Assembly (NCBI GenBank): GCA_900315495.1
Contig: OMZJ01000046.1
Coordinates: 1-64,000, forward strand
Length of the DNA stretch: 64,000 nucleotides
Direction: 5' to 3'
DNA from: an uncultured Lachnospiraceae bacterium
Lineage (GTDB): Bacteria > Bacillota > Clostridia > Lachnospirales > Lachnospiraceae
Shown piece by piece: positions 15,443 to 23,937 of this stretch (positions within the stretch are counted from its first letter, which is position 1; each line of letters opens with the position of its first letter). Under the pieces are notes generated by a model. The model had not been told where the DNA came from. It searched no databases and worked only from the letters and a program-made list of their open reading frames with translations. The translations under genes and the position numbers were made by a program.

Positions 15443-17545
15443 ATGAAATATTGTTTTGACACCTGTGTCTATGCCGGGCACCAGATTGTGATTGCGGGAT
15501 GGGCCGCACCGGATCAGCCGGGAAGTACGCCGGCAATTTCGGTCCTGTCTGCGGACGGGCAGAAACTGCCGGGGGTCCACATGGAGAGATCCCGGCGGGA
15601 AGACGCCGGGGAAGCCGTGTACGGTCAGAAAACGGATGCGGATCTCGGCTTTCGGCTTCAGATTCCCTATCGCGGGGAAAAGAGAATTGCAGTATGTTTA
15701 TCCGGCGGCGGAGACGGCGGGGATCATCTTGAGATCCCCGTGTCCCCGTCTGTTCTGTATCAGCAGTTTGCCGCGCCGCACCATGGCCTGAAACTTCTCT
15801 GGCGCTGGCTGAAGGCGGAGGACAAGGATCGCTTCCTGCAGGCGGAGAAATTTGCCGATCTGCTGCCGGAGGACCGGGAGTATGCTCTTTGGAAACTGGG
15901 AACCGAGCCCACGTCCCGGCAGGCAGAGGAGCAGAGGGAGGCGGAGTTCTCCGAAAACATCGTGATAAGCATCGCGGTGCCGGTGTACCGGCCCGATCCG
16001 GCGCAGTTTGCGGCGTTCCTCCGTTCCGTGCAGGAGCAGACGTATCCGCACTGGGAGCTGTGCCTTGCCGCGTCGCAGGAGGAAACGCCGGAGATCCTGG
16101 ACCTTCTGCGGAAGCTTTCCGCCGAGAACCGGAAGATCAAGGTAACCTTCCTGGAGCGCAATGAGGGAATTTCCGGCAATACGAACCGTGCGGTCAGCAT
16201 GGCCTCCGGAAACTTCATCGCCTTTGCGGATCAGGACGACCTGATCCGGCGGGACGCGCTGTACGAATTTGCGCGTGCCGCGCACCTGTTCGGGGGGGAT
16301 GTCTTCTACTCGGATGAGGACAAGCTGGACGACGAGACCGGCGTCTTCTACGAACCCCATTTCAAGCCGGATTTTAACCCGGATCTGCTCTGCTGCAACA
16401 ACTATATCGGGCATATGGTGATGGTGCGGGCATCGGTGCTGCAGGAGACCGGGCCGCTCAGCCCGGCGCTGGACGGGGCACAGGATCATGACCTGCTGCT
16501 GCGCCTGTCCGAGCGCACGAACCGGTTTGTCCATATCAGCAAGGTCCTGTACAGCTGGCGGAGCCACCGGGGTTCAACGGCACAGCGCCCGGAGAGCAAG
16601 GCCTACGCGTACACTGCGGGGGTGAAGGCGATCAACAGCCACTATGAGAGGACGGGAATCCCCGCGGTGGCGTCCGCCATGGATCTGCCAGGGTGGTACC
16701 GCACGGATTTTGCACTGCGGGAGAAACCGCGGATCTCGATCATCATCCCGAACCGGGACCATGCCGACAGCCTGCGGCGGTGCATCACCTCTATCACGGA
16801 AAAATCAGCCTGGAAGGAGCTGGAATTCCTGATCGTCGAGAACGGGAGCACCGAGCCGGAGACCGAGGCGTATTACAGAGAGCTGGAAGCGGGGGAGGTA
16901 AACTGCCGGATCCTTCGCTGGGAGCAGCCCTTCAACTATTCCGCGGTCAACAATTTTGCCGCGGCGCAGGCATCCGGTCCGCTTCTTCTATTCCTGAACA
17001 ACGATACCGAGATGATTTCGCCGGATGCGCTGGAGAGCATGGCAGGATACCTCCTCCGGAAGGAAGTCGGCGCAGTCGGCGCGAAACTGTACTATCCGGA
17101 CGATACCATCCAGCATGCGGGGGTCCTGGTCGGCGTCAGCGACGGCGCGGACCATGTCTTCCTGCACGCAAAGAAGAGCGACCCAGGCTACATGGGGAGG
17201 GCGATTGTCTCCCAGGAGGTCTCGGCGGTTACGGGTGCCTGCATGATGGTGCGAAAGGACGTCTTTGACGAGGCGGGGGGCTTCGACCCGGCATTTACCA
17301 TTGCCTATAACGACGTCGATTTCTGCCTGAAGGTGAGATCCCGCGGATATTACGTCGTGTTTGACGCCTTCTCGGAATGGTACCATTACGAATCGCTGTC
17401 GCGGGGATACGAGACAACGAAGGAAAAGAGCGACCGCTTCGAGACGGAGAAGAAGCTTCTTCGCAGCCGCTGGCCGGAGGCAATGACCGGGGATCCCTAT
17501 TACAACAGAAACCTGAGCCTGAAGCACGGATACTATAAGAGGTAA
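15443..17545 (+). CDS. Double GT2 glycosyltransferase with novel N-terminal domain (paralogue 1)
   Basis: 700 residues from ATG 15443 (AAAGAGGATACG upstream). Residues 1-100 form a beta-rich domain opening MKYCFDTCVYAGHQIVIAGW. A helical linker follows, then GT2 domain A (about 173-400: VISIAVPVYRP, DQDD, metal site YSDEDKLD near 289, FKPDFNPDLL). GT2 domain B spans about 429-680 (RISIIIPNRDH, LNNDTEM near 519, NDVDFCLKVRSRGY near 622). Bifunctional enzymes of this type add two sugars, or alternate linkages, on a lipid-linked chain at the cytoplasmic face. The next gene, 2 nt away, is a paralogue with the same three-part layout. Donor specificity is unknown. Confidence 0.87.
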   Translation: MKYCFDTCVYAGHQIVIAGWAAPDQPGSTPAISVLSADGQKLPGVHMERSRREDAGEAVYGQKTDADLGFRLQIPYRGEKRIAVCLSGGGDGGDHLEIPVSPSVLYQQFAAPHHGLKLLWRWLKAEDKDRFLQAEKFADLLPEDREYALWKLGTEPTSRQAEEQREAEFSENIVISIAVPVYRPDPAQFAAFLRSVQEQTYPHWELCLAASQEETPEILDLLRKLSAENRKIKVTFLERNEGISGNTNRAVSMASGNFIAFADQDDLIRRDALYEFARAAHLFGGDVFYSDEDKLDDETGVFYEPHFKPDFNPDLLCCNNYIGHMVMVRASVLQETGPLSPALDGAQDHDLLLRLSERTNRFVHISKVLYSWRSHRGSTAQRPESKAYAYTAGVKAINSHYERTGIPAVASAMDLPGWYRTDFALREKPRISIIIPNRDHADSLRRCITSITEKSAWKELEFLIVENGSTEPETEAYYRELEAGEVNCRILRWEQPFNYSAVNNFAAAQASGPLLLFLNNDTEMISPDALESMAGYLLRKEVGAVGAKLYYPDDTIQHAGVLVGVSDGADHVFLHAKKSDPGYMGRAIVSQEVSAVTGACMMVRKDVFDEAGGFDPAFTIAYNDVDFCLKVRSRGYYVVFDAFSEWYHYESLSRGYETTKEKSDRFETEKKLLRSRWPEAMTGDPYYNRNLSLKHGYYKR

Positions 17546-17547
17546 CG

Positions 17548-19818
17548 ATGGATTACTGTTTTGATTCAGTTTCGATCAAGGACGGCATCTGCCAGATCGT
17601 CGGATGGGTGACGGCCGGAGACCGGGCGGACCGCATCCGCATCCACGCGGTGGATGAAAAGGGGCAGGAGATTCCCGTGGAAGTGACGAGAGCCGCCCGC
17701 CCGGATGTCGGCCTGGCAAAGTACGGCGATCCGAAGGCGTCCGATGTGGGAATCTTTCTGCGGATCCGGATGAATTCGTCCGGGGAAGTCCGGGTGGTCC
17801 TGGAAGAGATTGACCCTTCCGGAAACCTGGTGGACCGCTTTGCGGAGCCGGTGAACGGCATACTGATTCCGCTCCGGGGCGCGTACCGGGAGCTCAAGAA
17901 GACCGCCATTGACACGCGCATGGCGGTGAGAGACCTGCGGCTTCGCGCCGAGGGCCGGCAGGACGCGCAGTACAATGACTGGTTCAACTGCATGAAGGTG
18001 ACCAACTGGGAGTGGGAGAAGCAGCGGGGAACGGAATTTCCTGTGATGCCGCTGTTTTCCATCGTGGTGCCCCTATATCACACGCCCTCCCGGTATTTCC
18101 GGATGATGGTCCGCTCTGTGATCCGGCAGTCGTATCCAAACTGGGAGCTGATTCTGGTGAATGCGACGCCGCGGGATGCGGTGCTGAGCCGGTCCGTGCA
18201 GGAATACTGCGAATATGACGACCGGATCCGCGAGGTGCGCCTCAAGAAGAATCTGGGGATCGCCCGGAATACCAACCACGGAATCCGCCAGGCGTCGGGC
18301 GATTTCATCTGCTTCCTGGACCATGACGATCTGATCGAACCGGACGCGCTCTATGATTATACGGAATACATCAACGGCCACCCCACAGCGGAGCTTCTCT
18401 ACTCGGATGAGGACAAGGTCGGGGAAAATGACAACTGGTACCGGTATCCGAATTTCAAGCCGGATTTCAACCCGGATTTCCTTCTGTCCAACAACTATAT
18501 CTGCCATTTCCTCTGCATCCGGAAAGCCATGCTGGACCGCACAGGCCTGATGCGGCCGGAGATGGAGGGTGCGCAGGATTATGACCTGATTCTCCGCGTC
18601 ATGCAGGAAGCGGATGCCCTGCATCATCCGGAGACCTTCGGCCATGTGCCGCGCATCCTCTACCACTGGCGCAGTCATGCGGGCTCCACTTCAGCGTCGC
18701 AGTCCAACAAATTTTATGCGATCCACGCCGGGGAACGGGCGCTAAACGATTTTTATGCGGCGTCGGGACTGAGCTGGACCGCACAGATCGGCGCGGTGGA
18801 CGGATGGTATACCACGAACCGCCCGCTGACGCGGCATCCGCTGGTGTCGGTGCTGATTCCCTCCAAGGACCATATCGATGACCTGGATGTCTGTCTGCGG
18901 TCCCTGGAGGAGCGGTGCACCTACGACCGGTTCGAGGTCATCGTCATCGAGAACAACAGCACCGATCCCGAGACGTTTGCCTACTACAAGGGACTGCCGG
19001 CGCGCTTCCCCAATGTGCGCGTGGTGCGGTGGGATCCGGAAGGCCGCGGATTCAACTATTCGGCGATCAACAACTACGGCAGAAAGTACGCGCAGGGAGA
19101 ATACCTGCTGCTTTTGAACAATGACGTCGAGGTGATCACACCGGATCTGTTTGAAAACATGCTCGGCCTGGCCATGCGGGAGGACGTGGGAATCGTCGGG
19201 GCAAAGCTTCTCTATGACGACCATACGGTTCAGCACGCAGGGGTTCTGGTCGGCGCGGGAGGGCTGGCGGATCACGTCTTCAAGGGGATTCACGAGGATG
19301 ATCCGGGATACATGGGCCGCGCATCCTGCGTGCAGGATCTGTCGGCGGTGACAGCCGCGTGCCTGATGGTCCGCACTTCGGTGTATGACGAGGTGGACGG
19401 CCTGAACGAGGATTTCGCGGTGGCGTTCAACGACGTGGATTTCTGCCTGAAGGTCGGCGCAAAGGGATACCGGATTGTGTACGACGCGGATGTAAAGCTC
19501 TATCATTATGAATCCAAATCCCGTGGGAGCGAGGATACCCCGGAACGGTTCGTGCGCTTCGGACGTGAGATGACGATGCTCAACGAGCGGTGGGATATCC
19601 TGCGCAGCTACCGGGACGCTTCCTACAACCCCAACCTTTCCTATGTGAAATATTATTCCCTGAACATGGAAATGATGCGGCAGCGGGAAGACGCGCTCGA
19701 GAAATATCAGAAGGAGCACTATGGCAGAGAATATTGTTACGGTAGTCATCCCCAATTACAATGGAAAAAGGTTCTTAAAAAGGTGCCTCGACTCCTTAAG
19801 AAGACAGTCTTTTCGTGA
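17548..19818 (+). CDS. Double GT2 glycosyltransferase with novel N-terminal domain (paralogue 2)
   Basis: 756 residues. It has the same order as its upstream paralogue: an N-terminal domain opening MDYCFDSVSIKDGICQIVGW (about 1-100), GT2 domain A (about 168-400; YSDEDKVG near 285), and GT2 domain B (about 431-690; LLNNDVEV near 522, NDVDFCLKVGAKGY near 628). The C-terminus is longer than in paralogue 1 and ends in a basic amphipathic segment (KKVLKKVPRLLKKTVFS) suited to membrane contact. The last 98 nt overlap the next gene in another frame. AAGAGGTAACG precedes the ATG, so translation is close-coupled to paralogue 1. The two probably build a common backbone. Confidence 0.87.
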   Translation: MDYCFDSVSIKDGICQIVGWVTAGDRADRIRIHAVDEKGQEIPVEVTRAARPDVGLAKYGDPKASDVGIFLRIRMNSSGEVRVVLEEIDPSGNLVDRFAEPVNGILIPLRGAYRELKKTAIDTRMAVRDLRLRAEGRQDAQYNDWFNCMKVTNWEWEKQRGTEFPVMPLFSIVVPLYHTPSRYFRMMVRSVIRQSYPNWELILVNATPRDAVLSRSVQEYCEYDDRIREVRLKKNLGIARNTNHGIRQASGDFICFLDHDDLIEPDALYDYTEYINGHPTAELLYSDEDKVGENDNWYRYPNFKPDFNPDFLLSNNYICHFLCIRKAMLDRTGLMRPEMEGAQDYDLILRVMQEADALHHPETFGHVPRILYHWRSHAGSTSASQSNKFYAIHAGERALNDFYAASGLSWTAQIGAVDGWYTTNRPLTRHPLVSVLIPSKDHIDDLDVCLRSLEERCTYDRFEVIVIENNSTDPETFAYYKGLPARFPNVRVVRWDPEGRGFNYSAINNYGRKYAQGEYLLLLNNDVEVITPDLFENMLGLAMREDVGIVGAKLLYDDHTVQHAGVLVGAGGLADHVFKGIHEDDPGYMGRASCVQDLSAVTAACLMVRTSVYDEVDGLNEDFAVAFNDVDFCLKVGAKGYRIVYDADVKLYHYESKSRGSEDTPERFVRFGREMTMLNERWDILRSYRDASYNPNLSYVKYYSLNMEMMRQREDALEKYQKEHYGREYCYGSHPQLQWKKVLKKVPRLLKKTVFS

Positions 19819-20713
19819 ATTTGACACGCTTGTGATTGACAATGCCTCCACCGACGGGAGCGTGCCCTGGCTGCAGGAGAACTATCCCTGGGTGAAGGTT
19901 GCGGTGATGAAGCGAAACCTGGGATTTGCCGGCGGGGTCAACGAGGGCATCCGCATGTCCCACACGCCGTTTGTGCTTCTTCTGAACAATGATACGGAGT
20001 CCCATCCGGATATGATCCGCGAGATGGTGCGCTGCATGAAGAGCTCCGACCGCATCTTTTCCGTCCAGGCAAAGATGGTTCAGTTTCACCACCGTGAGCT
20101 TCTGGATGACGCGGGGGATCTGTACACGCTGATGGGCTGGCAGATCCAGCGCGGCGTGGGTCAGAAGGTGAGCATTGCCTGCCGCAGTCAGGAGGATGTT
20201 TTCTCCTGCTGTGCGGGCTGCGCAATGTACCGGAAGTACATCCTGGACCGTATCGGCTATTTTGATGAGATGCATTTTGCCTATCTGGAGGACATTGACC
20301 TGGGGTGGCGCGCGCGGATCAACGGGTTCCGCAATGTGTACTGCCCGAAAGCCGTGTGCTTTCACGTCGGAAGCGGAACCTCCGGTTCCAAGTACAACAG
20401 CTTCAAGGTCCGGCTCTCGGCCAGAAACAGCGTATATATCAATGTGAAGAACATGCCGGCGCCGCAGCTTCTGTTCAACGCGCCCGCCCTTCTGGCCGGG
20501 TATGCGGTGAAATACCTTTTCTTTGCCCGGATCGGTTTTGGGAAAGACTACGCGGACGGGCTCCGGGAGGGAATCCGAAACTGCCGGAAGTGCAAGAAGG
20601 TGTTCTTCCGCGGATCGCAGCTGAAAAACTACTTTGCCATCGAGATGGAACTGATCATCAATACCTTTATTTACCTGTCCGACTTCTTCAAGCGGCATCT
20701 GGAAGTCTTCTGA
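19721..20713 (+). CDS. GT2 family glycosyltransferase
   Basis: A 330-residue single GT2 enzyme. VTVVIPNYNGKRFLKRCLDS opens the fold, LLLNNDTES near residue 89 is the metal site, and YLEDIDLGWRARINGF near 188 is the acceptor/catalytic ED motif; a hydrophobic and basic C-terminal part follows. This pattern is common in rhamnosyl- and other dTDP-sugar transferases. GAAGGAG lies 6 nt before the ATG, and the N-terminal motif begins at residue 6, so the start is secure even though it lies inside the 3' end of the preceding gene. It ends 85 nt before the phosphotransferase gene, which has its own promoter. Confidence 0.87.
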   Translation: MAENIVTVVIPNYNGKRFLKRCLDSLRRQSFREFDTLVIDNASTDGSVPWLQENYPWVKVAVMKRNLGFAGGVNEGIRMSHTPFVLLLNNDTESHPDMIREMVRCMKSSDRIFSVQAKMVQFHHRELLDDAGDLYTLMGWQIQRGVGQKVSIACRSQEDVFSCCAGCAMYRKYILDRIGYFDEMHFAYLEDIDLGWRARINGFRNVYCPKAVCFHVGSGTSGSKYNSFKVRLSARNSVYINVKNMPAPQLLFNAPALLAGYAVKYLFFARIGFGKDYADGLREGIRNCRKCKKVFFRGSQLKNYFAIEMELIINTFIYLSDFFKRHLEVF

Positions 20714-20737
20714 GAACCGACGGGAATGGCAAAAAAC

Positions 20738-20766
20738 TTGTCTTTTCGGGAGCGGTGATGTATAGT
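20738..20766 (+). promoter_or_regulatory. Promoter of the polyprenyl glycosylphosphotransferase gene
   Basis: TTGTCT (20738-20743), a 17-nt spacer and TATAGT (20761-20766), 32 nt before the ATG. It gives the initiating transferase expression independent of the long upstream operon. Confidence 0.65.
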
Positions 20767-20798
20767 AAGAAAGCTTTGCGGGCAGAAAGGGGATTGCT

Positions 20799-22214
20799 AT
20801 GAATCAATCACAGAGAAGTGCTTCGATTTTTCTGGCACTGATCATCGACGCCTGCCTGACCGCCGCAGCTTACTGGCTCAGCTGGTGGATTCAGTTTGGT
20901 GTCCTGGGAAACGGTTCTCCGCTGCGGATTGTGGAGTACAGCTATGCCGCCCGCTTTGTGATTCCGGGCTTCCTGTTTCTGTTTCTGTGCTTCGGCCTGT
21001 ACCATCCGATGACGGTCACCGGCCGGAGAAAGGAAGCGTTTCAGATTATCAAGGCGGTGATCGTCGGCGTTCTGATTTTCATCGCAGTGCTGTTTGCGCT
21101 TTCCACGCATACGTCTTACCGGTGGTCGGTCTATTTCTCCCGCCGGATGGTGATCCGGTTCGGTGCGGTGGAGATTGTCTTCATGGTGGGCTGGCGCAAT
21201 GTCTACCGGCTGTTTCTGATCCGGCGCCGCAAATCCACCGCGCACCGCCGCAATGTCCTGATGGTCGGGTGCGGAAGCGCCGCAAAGCAGTATATTGACC
21301 GGGTTGTCACGCACCTGCAGTGGGGCCTGGAAATCCAGGGAATTCTTGATGACCATGCGCCGGCCGGCGATTACTACCGGGATGTGAAGGTCCTGGGAAA
21401 GCTGTCCGATCTGCAGCAGATTCTGGACCGCAACGAAACCCAGGAAATCGTCATCACGCTGCAGATGACGGAGTTCTACAAGCTGGAAGAAATTGTCAAC
21501 ATCTGTGAGCGCTCCGGCGTGCACACGGTGTTCATCCCCGATTACAACAACGTCATTTCCACCAAACCCTATACGGAAGATTTTCTCGGCCTTCCGATGA
21601 TCCATCTGATGCATGTTCCCCTGATGGAGCCGGGCAACCGGTTCATCAAGCGTCTGATGGATATCATCGGCTCCCTTCTGTGCATTGTGATTTTTTCCCC
21701 GGTCATGGCAGTGACCGCCATCGCGGTCCGCGTCACTTCCCCGGGGCCGGTGCTCTACAAGCAGGAGCGGGTGGGGCTGTACAATCAGCCGTTCCAGATG
21801 TACAAGTTCCGCTCGATGACCGTTCAGCCGCCGGATGAGGAAGTGTCCAAATGGACGACGAAGAATGATCCGCGGGTGACGAAGGTCGGCAGATTCATCC
21901 GGAAGACCAGCATTGACGAGCTTCCGCAGCTGTTCAATGTCCTGACGGGAAAAATGAGCCTGGTGGGGCCGCGGCCGGAGAGGCCCTTCTTTGTCGAGAA
22001 ATTCCGGGATGAGATTCCGCGCTACATGGTCAAGCATCAGGTCCGCCCTGGGATGACCGGCTGGGCGCAGGTCAACGGACTCCGCGGGGATACATCGATT
22101 GCTATGCGCATTGAGTACGATCTCTATTACATCGAAAACTGGACGCTGGCGTTTGATTTCAAGATTTTATTCTTCACAGTCTTCCGGGGGTTTGTCAACA
22201 AGAACGCATACTGA
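20799..22214 (+). CDS. Exopolysaccharide polyprenyl glycosylphosphotransferase (initiating enzyme)
   Basis: Transfers a sugar-1-phosphate from a nucleotide sugar to undecaprenyl phosphate to start each repeat unit. The 471-residue protein has four N-terminal helices (residues ~10-120), a Rossmann-like middle domain (VLMVGCGSAAKQYIDR, about 150-260), and a C-terminal bacterial sugar transferase domain after a fifth helix. Conserved motifs are KRLMDIIGS, YKQERVGL, MYKFRSM, KTSIDELPQLFNVL and LVGPRPERP. The five-segment layout matches WbaP/CpsE/WcaJ-type enzymes; which sugar is used is not deducible. AAAGGGGATTGCT precedes the ATG. Confidence 0.92.
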   Translation: MNQSQRSASIFLALIIDACLTAAAYWLSWWIQFGVLGNGSPLRIVEYSYAARFVIPGFLFLFLCFGLYHPMTVTGRRKEAFQIIKAVIVGVLIFIAVLFALSTHTSYRWSVYFSRRMVIRFGAVEIVFMVGWRNVYRLFLIRRRKSTAHRRNVLMVGCGSAAKQYIDRVVTHLQWGLEIQGILDDHAPAGDYYRDVKVLGKLSDLQQILDRNETQEIVITLQMTEFYKLEEIVNICERSGVHTVFIPDYNNVISTKPYTEDFLGLPMIHLMHVPLMEPGNRFIKRLMDIIGSLLCIVIFSPVMAVTAIAVRVTSPGPVLYKQERVGLYNQPFQMYKFRSMTVQPPDEEVSKWTTKNDPRVTKVGRFIRKTSIDELPQLFNVLTGKMSLVGPRPERPFFVEKFRDEIPRYMVKHQVRPGMTGWAQVNGLRGDTSIAMRIEYDLYYIENWTLAFDFKILFFTVFRGFVNKNAY

Positions 22215-22380
22215 TTTCGGTCAGCAGGGAATTCTGCCGGGAAAACGGCGGACATCGCACAGGGAAGAACGAGGGAAAGACGAAGCGGATCCCTGCGGGG
22301 ATCCGGTTTCGGACCACTGCCGGAAGAACACAGCGCGGGTATTGTGCCCGGATGTGTGCAGGCGGACGGAGGGATAACGA

Positions 22381-23712
22381 ATGGCAGGCAGACAGAATCC
22401 GAGAAAGAAAGCTCCGGCAAAGGTCCGGCATGTTTCCCGTACAAGACGGGGAAGCCGGGCGGGCCGGATTGCGCTGATTCTGATGGAAGTAGTCATGATC
22501 ATGGTGCTGACCGTCGGCGTGTACGGGGTGAATCTCCTGGGCACGCTGGAGCGGACGGACATCGATGAGAATCAGATCTACGTCTACAACGGGAACAATT
22601 CCAACAACGGCAACACGGTGGTTGCCGCCGTGAACGGTGCCGAACAGGCGACGAAAGTGCCGGAATCCGCAGCGGAGGATGCGACGCTGGAGGACGCGAC
22701 GCTGGATGATGTGATCCATGCGGTGAATGTCTCGGATTCGACGGAGGACTGGGAAATTCAGACGGAAGAGATCAATTCCGCGGACGATTTTCTCGCCGAG
22801 CGGGAGACTACCGAGGGCTTCTGGAATATCCTGATCCTGGGCGTGGATGCCCGCATGAATCAGTCGCTGGCCGACGGAGACTACCGCGCGGATGTCATTA
22901 TCATCTGCAGCATCAACGTGGATACCAAGCAGGTGAAACTAGCCTCCGTCTACCGCGATACCGTGATGAAGATGTACGACCAGGACAATTACATCAAGAT
23001 CAATGACGGCGTCTTCACCGCCCTCGGCGGCAGCCCGATGGAAATGATCTCCATGATCAATCTGAATCTGGACTTGAACATCAAGGATATCCTGATCGTC
23101 AACTGGGCTTCCGCGGCCCTGGCGGTCAATGCGCTGGGCGGGCTTGACCTGGAGATCACGCAGGAAGAGATCGACAAAGGTATCATCACCGGCTATCTGA
23201 CGGAAGTGGTGCAGGAGACCGGAATCGGCACGGACGGGCAGTTCACGCAGGGCGGACTGCAGCACTGCGACGGCCCGAAGGTTGTCGCCTACTGCCGCAA
23301 CCGCTATACCACGGGCTCGGATTTCGGACGCACCAGCAGGCAGCGGGAAGTTATGGAAAAGCTGCTGGAAAAGGCAAAGACCGCGGATATCGGCACCCTG
23401 TTCAACCTGGTGCGGATTATTTTCAGCAATATCTACACGACACTGGATTACGGGGAGCTGTTCTCTCTTGCGGGAGACATCAAGAACTACAGTATTGTCG
23501 ACACGATCGGTTTCCCCGAGGACTACAAGACGCAGTCGACGATGGGGCTTCTGACCAGCGAGTACAACATGAAGGATCCGCTGGTCGCGGATACCCTGGT
23601 GTCCAATGTCATTTCGCTGCACCAGTTCCTGTTCGGTGACGACGGGTATTCCCCGTCGGATAACTTGCAGACAATCAGCAGCAATATCGCCTATCTGTCT
23701 GGCACGGATTGA
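22381..23712 (+). CDS. LytR-CpsA-Psr (LCP) glycopolymer transferase 1
   Basis: Attaches undecaprenyl-linked glycopolymers to the cell wall outside the membrane. 443 residues: a very basic N-terminus (KKAPAKVRHVSRTRRGSRAGR), one helix (about 31-52), then an extracytoplasmic low-complexity region rich in Asn, Ala and Glu (about 62-140). The LCP domain (about 145-400) contains ILGVDAR, the catalytic-type Arg/Asp pair in SVYRDT, and CRNRYTTGSDFGRTSRQREV. Placed directly after the initiating phosphotransferase, it is the likely ligase for the exopolysaccharide made by this locus. GGAGGGATAACGA precedes the ATG. Confidence 0.9.
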   Translation: MAGRQNPRKKAPAKVRHVSRTRRGSRAGRIALILMEVVMIMVLTVGVYGVNLLGTLERTDIDENQIYVYNGNNSNNGNTVVAAVNGAEQATKVPESAAEDATLEDATLDDVIHAVNVSDSTEDWEIQTEEINSADDFLAERETTEGFWNILILGVDARMNQSLADGDYRADVIIICSINVDTKQVKLASVYRDTVMKMYDQDNYIKINDGVFTALGGSPMEMISMINLNLDLNIKDILIVNWASAALAVNALGGLDLEITQEEIDKGIITGYLTEVVQETGIGTDGQFTQGGLQHCDGPKVVAYCRNRYTTGSDFGRTSRQREVMEKLLEKAKTADIGTLFNLVRIIFSNIYTTLDYGELFSLAGDIKNYSIVDTIGFPEDYKTQSTMGLLTSEYNMKDPLVADTLVSNVISLHQFLFGDDGYSPSDNLQTISSNIAYLSGTD

Positions 23713-23937
23713 GATCGCCAGTTTCAGGCCGGAGCCGTCTGCGGGAGGGTTCCGGCTTCCTGCATGTATCGGGCGGCCTGTTCCGCATTGCTCGCTGCAG
23801 CGGACTTCCCGCGGCATCCTGCCGCGGTCCCGGCGGCTTACCAGATCCATTGGTACTGAGGCGGAAAACAGCGGACGGGGCGGCAGCCGGCTGACTGGCA
23901 CACATGAAATTTACAGAGCAAAGGAGACGAAAAGAAG

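Noticed and set aside
13482-15536. A 684-codon minus-strand open frame
   Set aside because: Antisense to the ABC exporter genes, which have complete ABC motifs.
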